Below are positions 35,707 to 48,766 of a stretch of 64,000 nt of DNA, piece by piece. Origin of the DNA: Dermanyssus gallinae. Its lineage: Eukaryota > Arthropoda > Arachnida > Mesostigmata > Dermanyssidae. Location: NCBI GenBank assembly GCA_003439945.1, contig QVRM01002206.1, positions 222,664 to 286,663 on the forward strand. Direction: 5' to 3'. The first letter of the stretch is position 1. The number at the start of each line of letters is the position of its first letter. The notes below the pieces were generated by a model that was not told the DNA's origin, searched no databases, and worked only from the letters and a program-made list of their open reading frames with translations. A program made the position numbers and the translations under genes.

Positions 35707-35775
35707 TCAGGCTGACCCTTAGCCAAGATTTAACGTCCACGGGACTGCTTTTCGCATTGCTTCATAGACGCATTG
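35707..35775 (-). mobile_element. SINE family C, 3' fragment
   Basis: Only the 3' terminal 65-70 bp of family C is present (TTCAGGCTGACC, TTAGCCAAGATTTAACGTC, CTTCATAGACG). The last block is partly duplicated (GCATTGCTTCA occurs twice). Confidence 0.75.
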
Positions 35776-36215
35776 CTTCAACAACAGCTACTACTACTAT
35801 TACTGCCACTAATGCGACCACTTTTATTACTGCAGACAGCATTACCTTTATTATCGTGAGTAACGATAACTCAACTAGCTCACCAAACTATCTCTTGAAA
35901 TATATCTTCAAGACTACCAGAAGTGACCAGAATGGCATCAGTCTACATTCAATAACTTGTCCATGCTCATGGGACATAGCCAACGTCCGCGCCTATCATG
36001 GAGGTAGTAAGTTGCATAACTGTTTCGGAGTACAGAGTTTAGCTACACATATATATATATATATGCACACACACATTTGTAACGGCGGTTACTTGGGCTG
36101 TTGACGCACCGTTCGAATTGGGAAGGCCATGGCAACCTTGATTAATAAAGCAACAATTATAAGTTCAAGCCCCGGTCTTGCTAGTTGTTCTTATTGGACG
36201 TGATCGTCATAGCTC

Positions 36216-36344
<129 letters not shown>

Positions 36345-36387
36345 TATATTGCATGGGCAAACGACTTACCCGGATGGCTCAGTGCAG

Positions 36388-37007
36388 TCAGTCTAACTCA
36401 GTAGACCTGCTTTCAGCTGGTGACGAGCTCTCGTTGCCCATGCTCTCGTCAGCCGTCACTTGGGATACATCGCCGCTGGGACGCGCGGCATTGTCTGCTA
36501 CCAGGTTATCCCGATGATCGGTTGTTAGCCCTGTCGTAGTCGAGGTTGGCGTTGGCGTTGTTGTTGTTGGTGTCGTCGTCGTCCCATGAGTGGCAGTTTC
36601 GCCAGAAATCGCCGCTTCTTCCAAGGATGCTGTTGTTGTGGTTTGCGCGTCAGTTAGGCGATCAGTTTGGCCACCGTCAACATGATCGTGGCCATTGTCG
36701 TTGCATCTGTTGCTCCTATGGTCGTCGTCATCGTTATTTTTGTTGTTGTTGTTGCTGGCGTTACTATTCGCGTTATGGCTGTCGCCATTGTTTTTGTTGT
36801 TGTTGCTGCTGCTGCTGTTGGCAGCGGGCCCCATGGAGGCCTGGGTTGCGGCGACATTTCCGCCGCTCGAGTCATTCGAGTGTCGTTGTCGTTCGCTCTC
36901 GACAGCGCCTTCGCCGTGTGCGCTGGCGGTTGCCTCGAGCTCCGGTTCCTCTGCGACAGTGCCGTTCTCCCGATCGGCCGATGTCGTGCGGCTGTAGAGG
37001 GCGTACC
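36388..37007 (-). CDS. AMPK gamma terminal exon: long Asn/Thr-rich tail
   Basis: After the fourth CBS repeat the exon ending at 37874 finishes in phase 1. An acceptor at 37008 (TCACGAG, then GG) is the only phase-compatible AG found near the start of the open frame. It yields about 205 further residues, then TAG... stop at 36388. The tail is acidic, then Asn/Asp-rich, then Thr/Pro-rich, ending SRSTELD. From memory, fly gamma isoforms also carry long low-complexity tails. If the preceding intron is retained, a short tail ([11 protein letters not shown]) would result instead. The acceptor has a GT-rich rather than clean pyrimidine tract, so the exact edge is uncertain. Confidence 0.55.
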
Positions 37008-37200
37008 CTCGTGACGTCGGACGCTCGATATCTTCGTTGACGTCGTACGCACAAACAGCAACGACAACAAGAACAACAACAAAGACAACGCAGCAGCAGC
37101 AGCACCACCAGAGCAGCCGCACATGCGACGATGGCGCAACAACAAACACACAGCATGTTACAATCAAACAAATCCTTTGTATACCAACAGCTGTGTATTC

Positions 37201-37232
<32 letters not shown>

Positions 37233-37294
37233 GGCGAGCACTGCCGAGTGTGCAAACGTATTGTAAATGATTAATAGATCATCACAATATTTTC

Positions 37295-37340
<46 letters not shown>

Positions 37341-38489
37341 TATATACATATATGTATATATATATATATATATATATAATCTGGCACATCATCCGATGCG
37401 GGAGCTACGGGGATGACCCGGAATGACGGGACCCTAACTGTATGACGATGGCCCTCTTCGAGTCAGGGAACCCCTTAATATGAGATATGTCGGAAACCCT
37501 TACACTCTGATAGCAAAGAAGGCCCACACGGGCAATATCGTATGAACCCAAACGTTGGCCATGTGTACAACTTCGCTTTTGAGACGTTGGTCCCCCGGAC
37601 CTGGAGGCCCCATAAAGAAACAATAGCTCACAATGGCATCTTTGTTAAGCTGAGTAGCATACAGGGAAATAAAAATTCGGCAAGCTTCTTAGGCCGATAA
37701 TGTCATTTTGGTCCAACGCAGCAGCGCCGGCAACAGGGTCGCTGCCAAAATAAATCAGTCGTAGACTGATGCATAAGTGAACGGTGCTTCAATTAAAAAG
37801 GGAAACGTTGTTTAATAAATTTGCCGACGGGTTGTGTCGGCTCACACCTCTATATATATGGGTGTACACATACCAAGTGGTTTGAGGACGAGGAAGGTGA
37901 GAATATCAGACAGGGAAACGATGCCGACTACGTGGTTTTCAGCATCAACGACCACCAGCCGATGGACTTCTGCACGAACAATCTTCCCCATCACCTGCAA
38001 ACCGCAGATAAGGTCAAGCGTGTATCGTGTAGCAGATAAAGGACTAAAATTGGCACCAGTACACTCAGTTCAGTTACTATTCAGATTTCGAACAATCGGT
38101 GCTGCGTTAACGCTGTTAATCCTGCTTAGGCAAGGAGGTAGAAGCTGGTGTAATTTGCAACAGCACTATTTTAATTTGCATTTTTTCCTGCACATCTTAT
38201 TTCCTCCTAGGAAAAGCCGTGTTCTAAAATATTGTATGCTTGTTAATATACAGAGAACTTAGCTCTGAGGTATGCAACTTCTGGAAATAATTTTTTACAG
38301 CTAAGCGATGACTGACGACTTCATCGACCGATCTTACCCACTGCTAAATCATACCTGAAGCAGTGAGTCCTGAGCACGGCAGGTCACCACTCCCTCGAAG
38401 TACTGGTTGCGAAACTCGAGAGCTGCGCCTACGCTTATATCCAAATTACTGTACGTTTTTTCGGCAGCCAAATTCTGTAATAGCACATT

Positions 38490-38542
<53 letters not shown>

Positions 38543-40584
38543 GGTGTTGCAGGAATATTTGAAGCCCGATATACAGAATTGTAGAGCTCGTTAAAGCAAA
38601 TATTTTTTCCAATGGAACATGGTCTCTAAGAAGTCTTGTTTCGGAGTGAGAGTGAAATTACTACAATTTGTGACACTGGTGGGTTTGCCCGACATAGGAG
38701 CACAAAATGTGCTGTTGCGAGACAACCAGTCTTCCTAGACAGAAACTAAGCACACCATCGTGTTCGTGATAAAATCTGCTCCATCTGATGAATATGCAAG
38801 GCCGGTCAGAAGACGCGACATGGTCGCTTAGAAGAAAATTCGCCAAAAATAAAGTTCTTTATTAGCGTTCACGCTAAATACTTTAGAATCATAACCCTAT
38901 AACCATTCACAGCGCTCAAAACGGACACATTGCCAATGCGCAATTCATGGCGATCATTTTGGTACCAAACATATGTCCATGCGAGCTGTGGTTGCGGAGT
39001 AATTACGATTTTTCGGAGGGCATGTCCAGATTAAGTGCATGTAAAATGACTGTGTGGCGACGTTCACTACCGCCGATGTGTCGCGCGACAGCCGCAGCGC
39101 GTTATTATTCATGCACTTAATCTGGACATGCTCAACATTTTGTGCTCCTATGTCGGGCAAAAACACTAGTGTCACAAATTGTAGTAATTTCGCTCTCACT
39201 CCGAAACAAGACTTCTCAGAGACCATGTTCCATTGGAAAAAATATTTGCTTTAACGAGCTCTACAATTCTGTATATCGCGCTTCAAATATTCCTGCAACA
39301 CCCTGTATATATATATATATATATATATATAAAGACCATCCAAGCAAAAAGATAGCTTTTAACTTCTAAGCCCGATTTAATAAAAGTCTCCTTTGTCATC
39401 CTCGTTGCACGGAATTCATTAAATGTTATATATCACAAAACAAACCACTAATGTTTTGTATTGTGCATGTCAGTCTTATTAAGATCAATCAAACAATCTT
39501 CAGTATGGTGAACAATATTACAGTACACAAAAACATTGCCAATACTGCGCTAAGTCATACCACAACATAACATAGTCATAACAATAGCAAAATTACTGAC
39601 AAATCAAGCGCTTGACAGAGAATAAACGCACCAATATGGAGCGAAATCGAGAGAGAGAGAGAGAGGGAGAGAGAGCTAATAGATAAAAGACGAATAGAGA
39701 ACTAGGTTGAGAGCGTTAAATACGTACAATAACGTCGAATTTCGCGTAAATGTCGACAACTTTTGCCTCGTCGTCGACTACGGGCAGGGCCGACACCCGC
39801 CGTTCAATGAACGTGTTTAACGCCTCGATCAGCGGTGTGGTTGGATTGCACTGTAAACGACACGACAAAACGCAACGTCACTTAATTATCATCATGTGTC
39901 TTTAGTAATCGAAAGCGAAATACAAAGAAATAATGTCAAATTAATTCAGTAACCCATAACTTACTGCTATATATGCATATATATATATATATATATATAT
40001 AAATTAAATTTTTTTTTTTATTATATATATTATTTGCATTTTTGCCATAAACAATTGTGTCTTTCTAATATCAAGCATTTTCTGTTTTACTTCATCACAG
40101 CAATCTGTGTGCTTGACATCACTGATAATGTACACACAAAGGCGGCTGAACACTACTAATTTTAGTTGAACCTGTCACTTGATGCTAGCGGCAAGGGCGA
40201 TAGAACTACTTGCGGTTTTAGCGGGTATTGCGCCGAAAGAATCGGCGGTGAGTCCCGCCAAACTATCATCATCAAACCGCCGCGGTGTCTATAAAAGCAT
40301 GCAAACAAAATGCAAACCACCTATGCAAACAAATAAAGTGAGACTTACTATCGCGATGTTCTCGAACGAGCCCACGTTGAGCTCTTGGATGGTCTTGTCG
40401 AGGTACGACGCGTGAGGAAGTTCATAAAACTAGAAACAAACAGAGGAATACGGCAACAAATTGAACAAATCATTAGTTTCTCGGCTGGTTTCAGGCCTGC
40501 CTAATTACTTAAAATTGCACTCACAATCGGACTTTCTGCTCAGTTGCCAGGCTTTGTGAAGTATGCATTACAATTGTTTTCAAG

Positions 40585-40637
<53 letters not shown>

Positions 40638-43600
40638 ATGGATGCTTTAGATGGAAACTATATGCATGTGCGAATATATTGTTCAAATTCACCTGTGTAT
40701 TATTGCGCAGATATGCACATAGACACCGAATCAACACATCGTTATATAATGCGTTAACTTTAGGCAGCGTGTAGATGGATGTAGAAACATAATCAGCCAT
40801 ACACTTAGATAATACTAATTTTTGCAGGGGTCTATTACTATTATTAATATACAGGTATACAAATACTAATATACGGATTACATAATATTTGCAATGTTGC
40901 TTGCATTTATAATAATAGTAATAATAATAATAATAATAAAACTAGAGTTTGCTAAATCGAGGTTAAAATCATCGTCATTGACGTTAATATTGCGATCGTG
41001 TTCTCTGTCCGTCTCTCTCTCACTCGCTCTGATGAGCAAGTACTAGAGTGGCAATAACGTTGGATAATTAACCTATTTATATTAATCACTGACGAAGAGT
41101 GAAAGAGTGAATTCAGCGGTGGAGGGAGATCAGCTATCTGCTTATCTCCCCCCTATCCGCCCATATCTTCTGCGGCTAGAGTAGCGTGGAAGACTTACGT
41201 AGAGGAAAAGGAATCGAAGGATGCGCTTGTGAGTGAGCACATAAAGCACATTGCCGGTGTGAGGGTCGATGACGGGTAACCGGTGTACCCGCTGCTGGAT
41301 GAGAGTCGTGATGGCATCACATAGTGAGGCGTCGGGTCCAATCGACACGAGCGGACGCTTCATCTCCGTCAACACGGCTGTGGGTGAACGAGAGAAAACC
41401 CCGATTAAACATTATTGACGTCCCACGACGACTAATGACTGGCGAGCTACCACCACTCCTAGATTGGAACTGCTAATATATTATTAGGTAGTGTATTAGT
41501 AACAGTAGTTGAAGAGTCGAGCCCGGTGGCGTGGTGGGTCAGGCATTCGCCTGCGTCTCCGTGCGACCGGAGGAGACACGTAGGTGCGCGGGGGTCGAGC
41601 CCAACCGTTGCACATTTGTATTTATGGGGGTCCGTCTATGAAGCAATACGAAAAAGCAGTCCCGTGGACGTTTAATCTTGGCTGAGGGTCAGCCGGAAAA
41701 GTTAAAAAAAAAACAGTAGTAGAAGTAGTAACAGTTCCAATCGCATATTGGTTTTAGAGACCTGTCTAATAATATTAATAACAGAGATAATTTCCTCTCA
41801 CTCGATTTGTCGGATTATTCGCTAACAGTTTGCGTGTTTTTAAAAGTAGCAGTAGTAAGCTGGTAGCTATATTGACGTGCAGTTTCTACTACATTTATAT
41901 GAGCATACTTGGTATGTTGCTAATATATATCTTATAACACCCTAGGTATATGTGTGAGGTGGTCTTTCAACGTATATATATATATAAACCATGTACCTCT
42001 TGATTTATTAAGAATGCAAATGGAGCTACAATTGTCTCCATACTATATATAAATATATTATATATTATATATATATATATCTATAATATATATATATATA
42101 TCAGGAGATATCATATTATAACTTATAATAAACTATGTATATGTATGAGTTGAGTTTTTGACTTTCTTAGTGTATATATTATATAATATATATATTCTCT
42201 ATATAATATAATATATATCTATATATATAATATATATTATATCTATATAATCTTTCTATATTATCTTATATCTATATAATACAGTAACGGTGATTGAGTG
42301 AGTTATAATCAAGCATAGAGGGAATCGTGCTATTGTTGCATTGAGGTTGCTCGCTGGCTGCACAAAGGGTAAATACATTCTGAGGCAAACAAATAAAAAC
42401 AAAGCTAGAAAAAACAACGCGAGAGAGAGAGATAGAGAGAGAAGGAAAGAACGTGAAGCGGGAAATGACAGTGAAGACTCACTCCGCCACGTGTCGATCT
42501 TGTGCTCTTCGAGTTCGTCCATGCGGACAGCGGGACTGCCGTGGTATTTGCGTAGAATGTGGATGAAATCGGTAATCGTCAGCATGCCGACAAAGTCCTG
42601 CTGGGCCGAGTCCCACAGCGGGGCGGCCCGGACTCCATTCGAGACCAGCGCGAAGAAGGCCTTCTTCACCAGCAGCTGGGTGTCAAACACCACCAGCTTC
42701 GCTGATAACGGTATGAGATCGTAGCAGTGATAGTACCTGCGGTCGCAACGAATCCCCCGCCGAACAACAACAACCACAATGAGCCAGCAGTTCCAGACCA
42801 CGAATGACAGCTTTGTTAGATGACCGTATAGCGTGGTGCCACAGTAGCCCCATTGCATCTTATCGCCGGGGCCTTCTTCGACACGCGACTGACTCCCGAA
42901 CTACACTCAACCGTATTTCATTGCCTAGTTCACACAGCTATATATATATATATATATATATATAGTGACAAATCAAAAATGTTTACAATCGGCAAGGTGT
43001 TTGCTAACATCGCCATTCTATAAACTTTCACCATATCTTTCAGAAAGTGGAGATCTTTTAAATGTAACTAAGTTTGTTAAGAGCAAGTTATTCACTAGTT
43101 AGCTCGCTACCATCGACAATCTGATGGAAAATATTTGACGGTAAATTTGGAAAATATGCCCAAGTTTATTGCCTAAGTGGACCTTTCAAGCATAACGGTA
43201 TGCAAGGTAGTTTCTAAAAACTTTACACTTAAATGTTGACCGCACCTAGTCTACGTTGTCTTTCATGATAAGATGTTTAACATCCCCAAGTATCTCTTGC
43301 CACACTATATATATATATATATTAGACACACTATATATAAAGGAAAATTACCCACCTGAAAAACTTGACGAATAGCATGGTCTCATCGGCACCCAGATCC
43401 TCAATATCGATCCTGTCACAAATTGATGGGTCGGACGCTGCCAACTAAAGACAAGATTAAAAACAACAAAAGGTAAGGTACCTAATTTTGTTACGTTTCA
43501 GAAAACTACTAATAAAGCTACTAATAAAATACATCTGGACATTAGGAAGACACAATAAAGTTCAAACTTTCTTCTTGACTTGCAGTATTAACTCTTCAAA

Positions 43601-45663
43601 CGATAAGCCAACTGGTTGGTTAGATAAACTAGTCGTACAAAAAATCCACGCTAAGGGCAGCAGCAACATTGAGTGCGTTTTCATTGTTATGCCGGACATG
43701 CCGGTTATCGGCACCAAAAATGCCGAAATGCAAAAATGTTAGTCACTGAAGTGACCACCGTGCTGCCCCCGTGAATGAGATTACGGAAGCGGGGGCTCAC
43801 GTGAAAAACATGGGGGCGGCTTTTCAAAGGCAAACGGCAGATTAATGGAAGGCCACGACGAACAGACAGATTTAGAATGATAATTATATAGATAAACAGA
43901 TACTAAAAGAGAGATATATATAGATATAGGTAAAGAGATAAACAGGAAGAAAGGCGGACAGACTCACCCCGAGAGATTGCGCGATTGTGGCACTGGTCGG
44001 ATGTTGCAGATGATAGCCGGACGATAGCGACCCATGGTGACTCCCGACTGTCGCCTGTTCAGCAATATTTGCGTGCGCCCTGCAATGGAACGTTTCTATT
44101 TAGTTCTTTATTGATAACTCGTGCTCAAATTGGCAAACGTTATGACTATTTCGAAAGGGTATGCGTCGTCCGGGAACGAACCGATAGCCATGCCACAACA
44201 GCAGCAGAAGCCACAACAAAATCAACAACTGATCGCGAACGGCACACTACTGGAATTACATTATACTTTATATGTATTTAGTAGGTATCCCCTTATATGT
44301 ATATATGTATATATATAAAGATTTGAAAAGCCATATAGGGAATTGTAAAGCTCGTTAAAGTAAATATTTATTCCAATGGAACACTGTCTTTGAGAAGGAT
44401 TGTTTTGGAGTGAGAGCGATACTACTGAAATTCGTGACACTGATGTTGTTGCCCGACATAGGAGCACAACATGCGCAATTGCGAGACAGCCAATCTTCCT
44501 ATACAGAAACTAAGTACATCATCGTGTTCGAGAGAAAATTGCCCCCTCTGAACGCCGGTCAGAAGATTCGACATGGTCGTTTAGAAGAGAATTCGCAAAA
44601 AATAGAGTTATTTATTAACCTCCACGCCCTATGCCTTAAATTCATAACTCTACGACTATTCACAGCGCTCAAAACTAACACATTCAGGCAAATGCACATT
44701 TCATGATGATCATTTTGGTACCAAATCTATGCAATTCGAGTCGTGGTTGCGGAGCACTCAAGATTTTCCGGAGGGCATGTCGAGATTGAGTGCATGCATA
44801 AATGGCCTAGAGTGATTTATCTAATGGAGTAGCTCTGCAATATTCTGCAATCACGACTCGCTCACACTGCCCCAGATTGCCGATACCAAAATTATCGTCA
44901 TGAAACGCGCATCTGGTCATGTTAGTTCTAAGCGCTGTGAGTAGCCGTAGGATTATGATTTTGAACAATTAGGCGTGAAAGCTAGGAAAAAACTTAATTC
45001 TTTGCAAATTCCCTTCTAAACAATCATCTCGCATCTTGTGGCCGGCGTAATTCAAATGAAGCAGAATTTTCTCACGAATCCGACGATGTGCTTAGCTTCA
45101 GTATAGAAGGACTGGTTGTGTCGCACTTGCACATTTTGTGCTCCCATGTCGGGGAACAACACCAGTATCACGGATTTTAGTAATATCATTCTCACCCGAA
45201 ACAAAATTTTTCAGTGACCATGTTCCATTGGAAAAAATATTTACTTTAACAAGCTCTACAATTCCCTATATCGCTTTCCAAACCCTTCTGGAAGACTCTA
45301 TATATAAATATATATTTTCCAGATTCACTGTTTGGCTAATGTCGACTTTCGGTATGTCAAATATAATAGATTCATCTGTAATTAACCTCCACTTCGGGTG
45401 CCATTGTTATTGCCGTTGATGGAGGTCTCTCTATATGCATGTATGTATTTATGTATGTGTGTGGGCTTGCGGGATGCGTGTGGCCGCGTACTGTGATAAA
45501 GACCATTCGTTTCGTATCATAGCAGAGCTGCTGCTACTACACCACCCGTCGTACCTGTGGATGAGGGCTGTGTGCAATGAGTGATGTCCTTCCGATGAGG
45601 TTCCATGAGCACCGGCACTACGCCGTCTGTCGGGATCGACAGAATGCCGTCTAAGGAGAGAAC
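36388..45663 (-). CDS. SNF4Agamma: AMP-activated protein kinase gamma subunit, 10 exons shown
   Basis: Minus-strand coding exons are 45663-45555, 44079-43968, 43444-43356, 42736-42483, 41377-41199, 40429-40349, 39850-39728, 38474-38355, 37994-37874 and 37007-36388. All introns are GT-AG and phases match throughout. With the proposed first exon at 51559-51448 the protein has 639 residues. The gamma subunit senses AMP, ADP and ATP for the AMPK heterotrimer through four CBS repeats, here at roughly 146-212, 230-290, 310-355 and 385-433. Nucleotide-phosphate contacts known from mammalian gamma are kept: Arg of NGVRAAPLW (177), His-Arg of RVHRLPV (257-258), Arg-Arg of [10 protein letters not shown] (329-330) and His-Arg of EVHRLVVVD (404-405). 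The Asp of ITDF, FDVI and SLSD are also present. The N-terminal extension has basophilic sites (RRHS, RRRS). No lesion is seen in the core. Confidence 0.93.
37227..37296 (+). repeat. Small structured repeat (family S), copy 1
   Basis: The unit contains GCGAGCACTGCCGAGTGTGC, then ATTGTAAATGATT...AATAGATCATCACAAT and TTTTCTA. TA arrays flank both sides (37200-37227 and 37300-37378). It lies in the last intron of AMPK gamma. There are six copies in the window. Confidence 0.9.
38540..39305. mobile_element. Complete long-TIR element (family T), 766 bp
   Basis: The ends read CAGGGTGTTGCAGGAATATT at 38540 and the exact complement ending ACCCTG at 39305, each next to (TA)n. Terminal arms of about 185 bp are roughly 95 percent identical by eye. 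Between them a perfect 22-bp inverted repeat occurs at 39020-39041 and 39110-39131. There is no conserved open frame, so it is non-autonomous. It is inserted in an AMPK gamma intron between the exons ending at 39728 and starting at 38474. Related copies are at 2888-3381 and 44318-45302. Confidence 0.9.
41515..41711 (+). mobile_element. tRNA-derived SINE, family C, with target duplication
   Basis: The head has GAGCCCGGTGGCGTGGTGGG (A-box region) and a B box GGGTCGAGCCC with one change from consensus. The body has GTTGCACATTTGTATTTATG and TTAATCTTGGCTGAGGGTC, and the end is A-rich. A 14-bp duplication, AACAGTAGTTGAAG at 41501-41514 and AACAGTAGTAGAAG at 41712-41725, marks target-primed insertion. 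It lies in the AMPK gamma intron between 41377 and 42483. Confidence 0.9.
44318..45302. mobile_element. Diverged long-TIR element (family T)
   Basis: Arms share CCATATAGGGAATTGTAAAG / its complement and the CCAATGGAACA block with the complete copy at 38540-39305. The interior includes the TTGGTACCAAA block and the GGAGGGCATGTCGAGATT block. It is longer (about 985 bp) and its tips no longer read CAGGG, so it is an older copy. It lies in the AMPK gamma intron between 44079 and 45555. Confidence 0.75.
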
Positions 45664-45700
45664 CTGGATAACCGACAACAGATCAAACGTACATTCATAA

Positions 45701-45759
<59 letters not shown>

Positions 45760-46612
45760 CGTATGCACATATATCTGTACGAGGCTGCATATATACACTC
45801 GCTTGCGCAGGTGTATATGTTTATATATATATATATATATATATATTCGTTGCGTACCTACAATTATAGTGACAATCATGCCTTTCTACAGCGCGAGACC
45901 ATACGCCGAAAGTTCTATCAGTAGCATCTTTGCGGTCACCTCGTTTCATTATTGTTATTATTATTATTATTGTCCAAGCCTCTTTCCACGTCGAGAACAA
46001 TCGAAAATATATGCATATTCACGCAGAGAAACTACTAGCGACTTTTTGCTGATTATATCTTCGAGCTTTCGGCGCTATTACCGCTCAGCGTCTAGCGGTT
46101 TGATTCACGGCTGTGACTATTTAATCTTGTTCCACTAAACCATTATTATTATTTACGCAGTACTGCGACCACAAGTGTATTTCTGCATGAGCGCTGTTGG
46201 ATATAATTGCAAAGGAATGTCAAATCATCTAAATTGCCCGTCAAGACTATTTCACAAAATTCTCGTCTTAGATCTCTAATAGAGGCATTTCAACTCTCTC
46301 CGCGAAAAAAAAATGTTTACTTAGCAATAAATCGTTAAGTTCAGGTAACACACTAACACAACTTCTTGTATTTATTTCCTAGAGCGATTTTTGTAACAAA
46401 TGTATGCCTTTCTCTCTAGCTCTCTGTTTTTAAAGCTTTTAGAAGAGTAATTTCATTGAAAACCGTTGCTTGCGAACTGTGTGACAGTGCTCTATGCGAG
46501 TTGTCCGTTGCCCCCGGTAAGGTAACTCTACGACACGTTAACTTCGGGGCCCGCCGTTTCAGAGCTGCTTGATATCTGCTTCATTATAGGTTTGCTAGAT
46601 CATCTATATATA

Positions 46613-46703
<91 letters not shown>

Positions 46704-47307
46704 AGAGAAAGAGAGTAAATTAAGTAGATGCAAAAGCAAGCCTAACACGCCTATTTAGATATTGGCTCACTGGTCGCACCGTACCTCGTACGGTAACCGT
46801 CGTAGATAGACGACGATACGCTCTTTTAGCTGCCGCCGTTGCCACTGCCGCTGTCAGCACGGCTGAGGACAGCAAACAGAGATAGATGTACAGGCAAACA
46901 AACATATGCTGTTGTGTCGGGCCAGATGGCCTGGACAGATCGGCCCGCCCCTCCTTTCTCCCCGCCTGCCCTCTTCCTCAGCCTCTCTCCACCTATTATA
47001 TTTCTGCCTCTCTCTCTCTCTCTTATAAGAGTGCAAGAAAAGGCGATATATATATAAAGGAAATATAAAAAGCGTGAGACGGCTGCGGATGAGCAGACGG
47101 TGAGCAGCAGTAGTGATACATCAGTGTGTGCTCAGTCTCTCTCCATCTCCCTGTACTCTCCTCTGACTGTCTGTCTGTCTATCCGCCTGCCTGCCTGCCT
47201 CTCTGCCTGTTGATAGGTTGATGCAGCTGCGGGCAAACACCGTTCCCGGCACCCGGTCGGAAGCATTGAGCGGCTACCATACCAGAACATATTAACGCTC
47301 GCTCGTG

Positions 47308-47338
<31 letters not shown>

Positions 47339-47590
47339 GATCACTACGATAATCGACGTAACAATAGAAGCGCCACTGCAAGCGGCTTATGGTGCAAAGA
47401 AGCCGGCGGCATCAGCGCCGGTGGCGGCGGCGGCGGCCACCACCGTGACAGCTACAATTCTTCTCTCGACGAATTCCATTGGCTGACACGCTCAACCATA
47501 GCAGCAACAACAACAGCAACAGCAGCAGCAGCAGCTAACAAAACGAATGCTGCTGGTTCAGCTGGAACTAGCAGCTGCAATGATGGAATT

Positions 47591-47629
<39 letters not shown>
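45664..47629. other. Long AMPK gamma intron: arrays and a GC-rich island
   Basis: TA arrays lie at about 45703-45758, 45823-45845 and 46605-46701, a CT/GA run near 47000-47025, and an ACT run at about 47308-47338. The stretch 47390-47560 is GC-rich with GGC and CAG runs and a CCATTGG motif. It might be an alternative promoter or non-coding exon, but no coding frame is convincing. Confidence 0.45.
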
Positions 47630-47631
<2 letters not shown>

Positions 47632-47689
47632 GCAAGCACTGCCGAGTGTGCAAACGTATTGTAAATGATTATTAAATCATCACAATATT

Positions 47690-47694
<5 letters not shown>
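47630..47694 (+). repeat. Small structured repeat (family S), copy 2
   Basis: Same core (AGCACTGCCGAGTGTGC and the AATGATTATTAAATCATC hairpin). It is preceded by a GA run and followed by (TA)n. Confidence 0.9.
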
Positions 47695-47737
<43 letters not shown>

Positions 47738-47789
47738 ACACATATATTTATATATATATATATACATATATATATTATATATATTATAT

Positions 47790-48766
47790 GCCGATACTCA
47801 ATTTTGAAAGACTTTCTCATTCCCCGTCTCCTATATAAACTGGTCTCCGGTCCCAGACCATCTTACGCACTCCTTAGTGACCTAGATAAAGAGATCAGAA
47901 AGGTTGTTAAGTCGAAATGGCTTAAGCTCGAAAACTCGGTGCCGAACGCCTACCTGTACACGCACACAGCACACGGCGGTCTGGACATCCCCTGCCTCCA
48001 AACATTCATTCCCAGAATCCGCCTCTCCCGCCTGACAGCACTACAACACTCCACGCACCTTGGGGTCCAATGGATGCTAACCACCGAGCACTTTAAAAAA
48101 GATCTTGCGAAAACAAGACTTTTTTGCGAGCGCTTGGGAACCTCCATTGAGACCGCTACACAAGAGACCGATTACTGGTCTCAACAACTACACAACACGT
48201 TCGATGGGGCACATTTTAAAAAAGCACACGAAACGCCCTTTGTACATTACTGGATTAAGGGTATGCCCTACCTATCTGGTAAGGAGTATTTAAACCTACT
48301 AAAGCTCAGGATCAACGCACTACCAACGCGTGCCAGATTGGCCAGGGGACGCCCGGGCTACAACAAACGTTGTAGGCACGGGTGTCATGCGCCTGAGACG
48401 TTGGCTCATGTCGCTCAGATGTGCGATATAACACACAAACAAACCATAAAGAGACATGACGACGTCTGTGATCGCGTGGCGCGTCTTCTCCGCGAAAGGG
48501 GTCATGAGGTGGTTCGTGAGCGAGTATTCCGTCGACCGGGCGCACCGGGTCTAAAGCCCGACCTCGTAATAACAACACCTACCGAGGTCTGGGTTTTAGA
48601 TGCCGAGGTTTGCGGCCCGAACCGGGACCTGGCAAAAGCACGGCAAGACAAGATCGCCAAATATGACGTCGAGTTCCTAATACAATCACTAGAGTACACG
48701 CTCGACGCGATTAACCAAGACGCGAATCCGAGCGGGGCTATCAGGCCTTCACACATAGACACATAA
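47790..48766 (+). pseudogene. R2-like non-LTR retrotransposon, C-terminal half
   Basis: About 325 codons are open from the (TA)n edge to TAA at 48766. The start (ILKDFLIPRLLYKLV) is the thumb region after reverse transcriptase, followed by HGGLDIPCLQ, the usual GGLGIPxL block. A zinc knuckle CRHGCHAPETLAHVAQMC follows. The restriction-like endonuclease comes next, with KPDLVI and VWVLDAEVCG supplying the PD and D of the active site and Lys residues downstream. R2 elements normally insert in 28S rDNA; here no rDNA is present. The copy is 5'-truncated, lacks reverse transcriptase, and has no internal stop. The downstream 80-100 bp to about 48870 should be its 3' UTR. Confidence 0.85.

Noticed and set aside
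36546..37151. Plus-strand and second minus-strand frames over the AMPK gamma tail
   Set aside because: Alternate-frame readings of the same CAA/GTT repeats; only the frame continuous with the upstream exon phase was kept.
37227..37296. Hammerhead-type ribozyme in the family S repeat
   Set aside because: A TGATGA and a GAAA occur on the minus strand, but the conserved core order and spacing are absent and TGATGA lies within a stem.
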